From: Serilophus lunatus
Taxonomy: Eukaryota; Chordata; Aves; Passeriformes; Eurylaimidae
Length of the DNA: 64,000 bases
Direction of reading: 5' to 3'
NCBI GenBank assembly: GCA_013399895.1
Contig: VXBA01000680.1
Location: forward strand, 29,329-93,328
This document shows, piece after piece, positions 62,944-64,000 of this stretch (position 1 is the stretch's first letter; every line of letters starts with the position of its first letter). The notes below the pieces were generated by a model. The model saw only the letters and a program-made list of their open reading frames with translations, did no database searches and was not told where the DNA came from. The translations under genes were made by a program, and so were the position numbers.

Positions 62944-62992
62944 GATTATAGAACCACCAAGGTCTTGGAGTTGGAAGGGACCTCTCGAGATA
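62944..62992 (-). mobile_element. CR1 3'-tail scrap
   Basis: The plus strand ATTATAGAACCACCAAGGTC, then GTTGGAAGGGACCTCTCGAG, resembles the reverse of the final bases of a CR1 3' UTR. The match is lost after about 50 bases. Either the rest was deleted or it was an extremely short insertion. Confidence 0.5.
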
Positions 62993-63981
62993 CGGCATTC
63001 AGTGCTGCTAGCCTGGCATCAGTCAGTGGGTGGTGAGCAATTGCACGTTTTCTATTGTTGTAGTAGTAGTTTTCTTTCTGTTTCTATCCTATTGTCTTCA
63101 TCTCAAAACATGAATTTGTCTTTTTTTTTTTTCTTTCCAATTTCTATCCCCCATCCCACTAGAGTAGAGGGAGTAGGCAAGCAGCTGTGTGGGGTTCAGC
63201 TACCTGCCAGATTAACCCTTGACATCAGATTTGAGTACCTCTACAGGCGGAGGCACTGCAACCTGACAAATTATTTGCAATCTAAAAAAATGTTGGATGA
63301 ACTTCACTGACAGAAAATATTAAAATATATTTTTCAATTTTACACTTGATGATTCTGTAATGGAGAAATGTAGGTGTTTAAATTTTAAGTCACATTGAAT
63401 GGACTTATACTTAAAAACTTAATGTTTATTTATGTACAGTAGGTGCCCTAAAATAAGACTCCTGAAAAGTAAATGAGAAATTACAAGACTCGTTTCATCT
63501 TGAGAAACTTCAGTCATATTCTTACAATGAGATTTAATAATAACTTCTGTGAATTCTGAAATCATAAGTAATATTTAATGCATCGATATGTGATATACAT
63601 AGCATCAAGTAGAGGTTATCATTCTTGTTGAGACCATAGCACCAAGCAAATCATTAATGTGTGGGGAGAGTAGAGGTTAGAATAAGTGAGACAGTTTGTG
63701 ACTGAGCAGCTGTTGAGTTCCCCAAACAAGCTTGCAACTCTGGGTCAGAAATACACCCTGTGCAAGATAACGCAGAATTGATAAGAATTCAGCTTTCCAA
63801 AATATGGATTTTTTTAAAAAAACTTTACTGCATAATGTCAGTCATGACAGTTATCTCACTCTTTTTCCTTTTCTCCATTATCAGGTAGAGCTTGGTAGTG
63901 ACTGTTCATATTTTTCTTCCTTTACTAGGATGTTCTTGTTTTTTTCACTGACATTAGAACTTCATTCATCAAAGACCTCTT
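62993..63981. other. Unique AT-rich non-coding DNA
   Basis: Contains 12 T residues at 63121-63132. A 146-codon plus frame (62870-63310) spans the CR1 scrap and the T tract (a run of phenylalanines), has no recognisable family and is rejected as a gene. Confidence 0.65.
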
Positions 63982-64000
63982 ACAGAATCACAGAATCACT
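63982..64000 (-). mobile_element. CR1 3' tail cut by the window edge
   Basis: The window ends TTACAGAATCACAGAATCAC(T), the reverse of the CR1 terminal repeat (ATTCTGTGATTCTGT). The body would lie beyond base 64000. Confidence 0.7.

Noticed and set aside
62870..63310. 146-codon plus-strand open frame
   Set aside because: It runs through a CR1 scrap and a poly-T tract (phenylalanine run), with no conserved motif.
1..64000. CRISPR arrays, prokaryotic operons, rRNA or tRNA genes
   Set aside because: No regularly spaced repeats, no dense coding, no recognisable rRNA or cloverleaf. The repeat content is that of a bird nuclear genome.

Overview
This is a stretch of bird nuclear DNA with no convincing gene. 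The avian assignment rests on the repeats. At least nine stretches match the 3' part of CR1 LINEs (ORF2 end plus 3' UTR, ending in the AGAATCACAGAAT / ATTCTGTGATTCT-type tail), and three LTRs look like avian endogenous retrovirus (ERV) LTRs. The background is AT-rich, intron-poor-looking single-copy DNA with low repeat density, as expected of an avian gene desert or a very large intron. No open frame outside the repeats and the N gap exceeds about 146 codons. None resembles a protein I recognise, and none is flanked by convincing splice sites in phase.

Layout: 1-1794 unique; 1795-2275 CR1 (-); 2276-10040 unique; 10041-11427 an ERV LTR on the minus strand split by a plus-strand CR1 at about 10505-11269, with an imperfect 22-bp duplication on both sides of the CR1; 11428-14370 unique; 14371-14755 CR1 (-); 14756-23507 unique, with a probable ancient CR1/L2-like scrap at 22935-23085; 23508-23727 CR1 (-); 23728-31920 unique; 31921-32318 CR1 (-); 32319-34540 unique; 34541-35123 CR1 (-); 35991-36200 CR1 (+); 36994-37537 ERV LTR (-); 37538-40752 unique; 40753-41877 ERV LTR-bounded insertion (+) containing a 539-base N gap and flanked by the 5-bp duplication AGAAG; 41878-60287 the longest repeat-poor stretch; 60288-60876 CR1 (+); 62944-62992 CR1 scrap (-); 63982-64000 the tail of another CR1 (-) cut by the window edge.

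There is no gene set to describe as a system. The biological content is a layered record of transposition (CR1 into LTR, LTR around the gap, opposing CR1s about 0.9 kb apart) and several unique stretches whose motif content would fit conserved non-coding regulatory elements. The latter is a guess that only cross-species alignment can test. I found no CRISPR array, rRNA, tRNA or prokaryotic feature, and no evidence of a new gene system.
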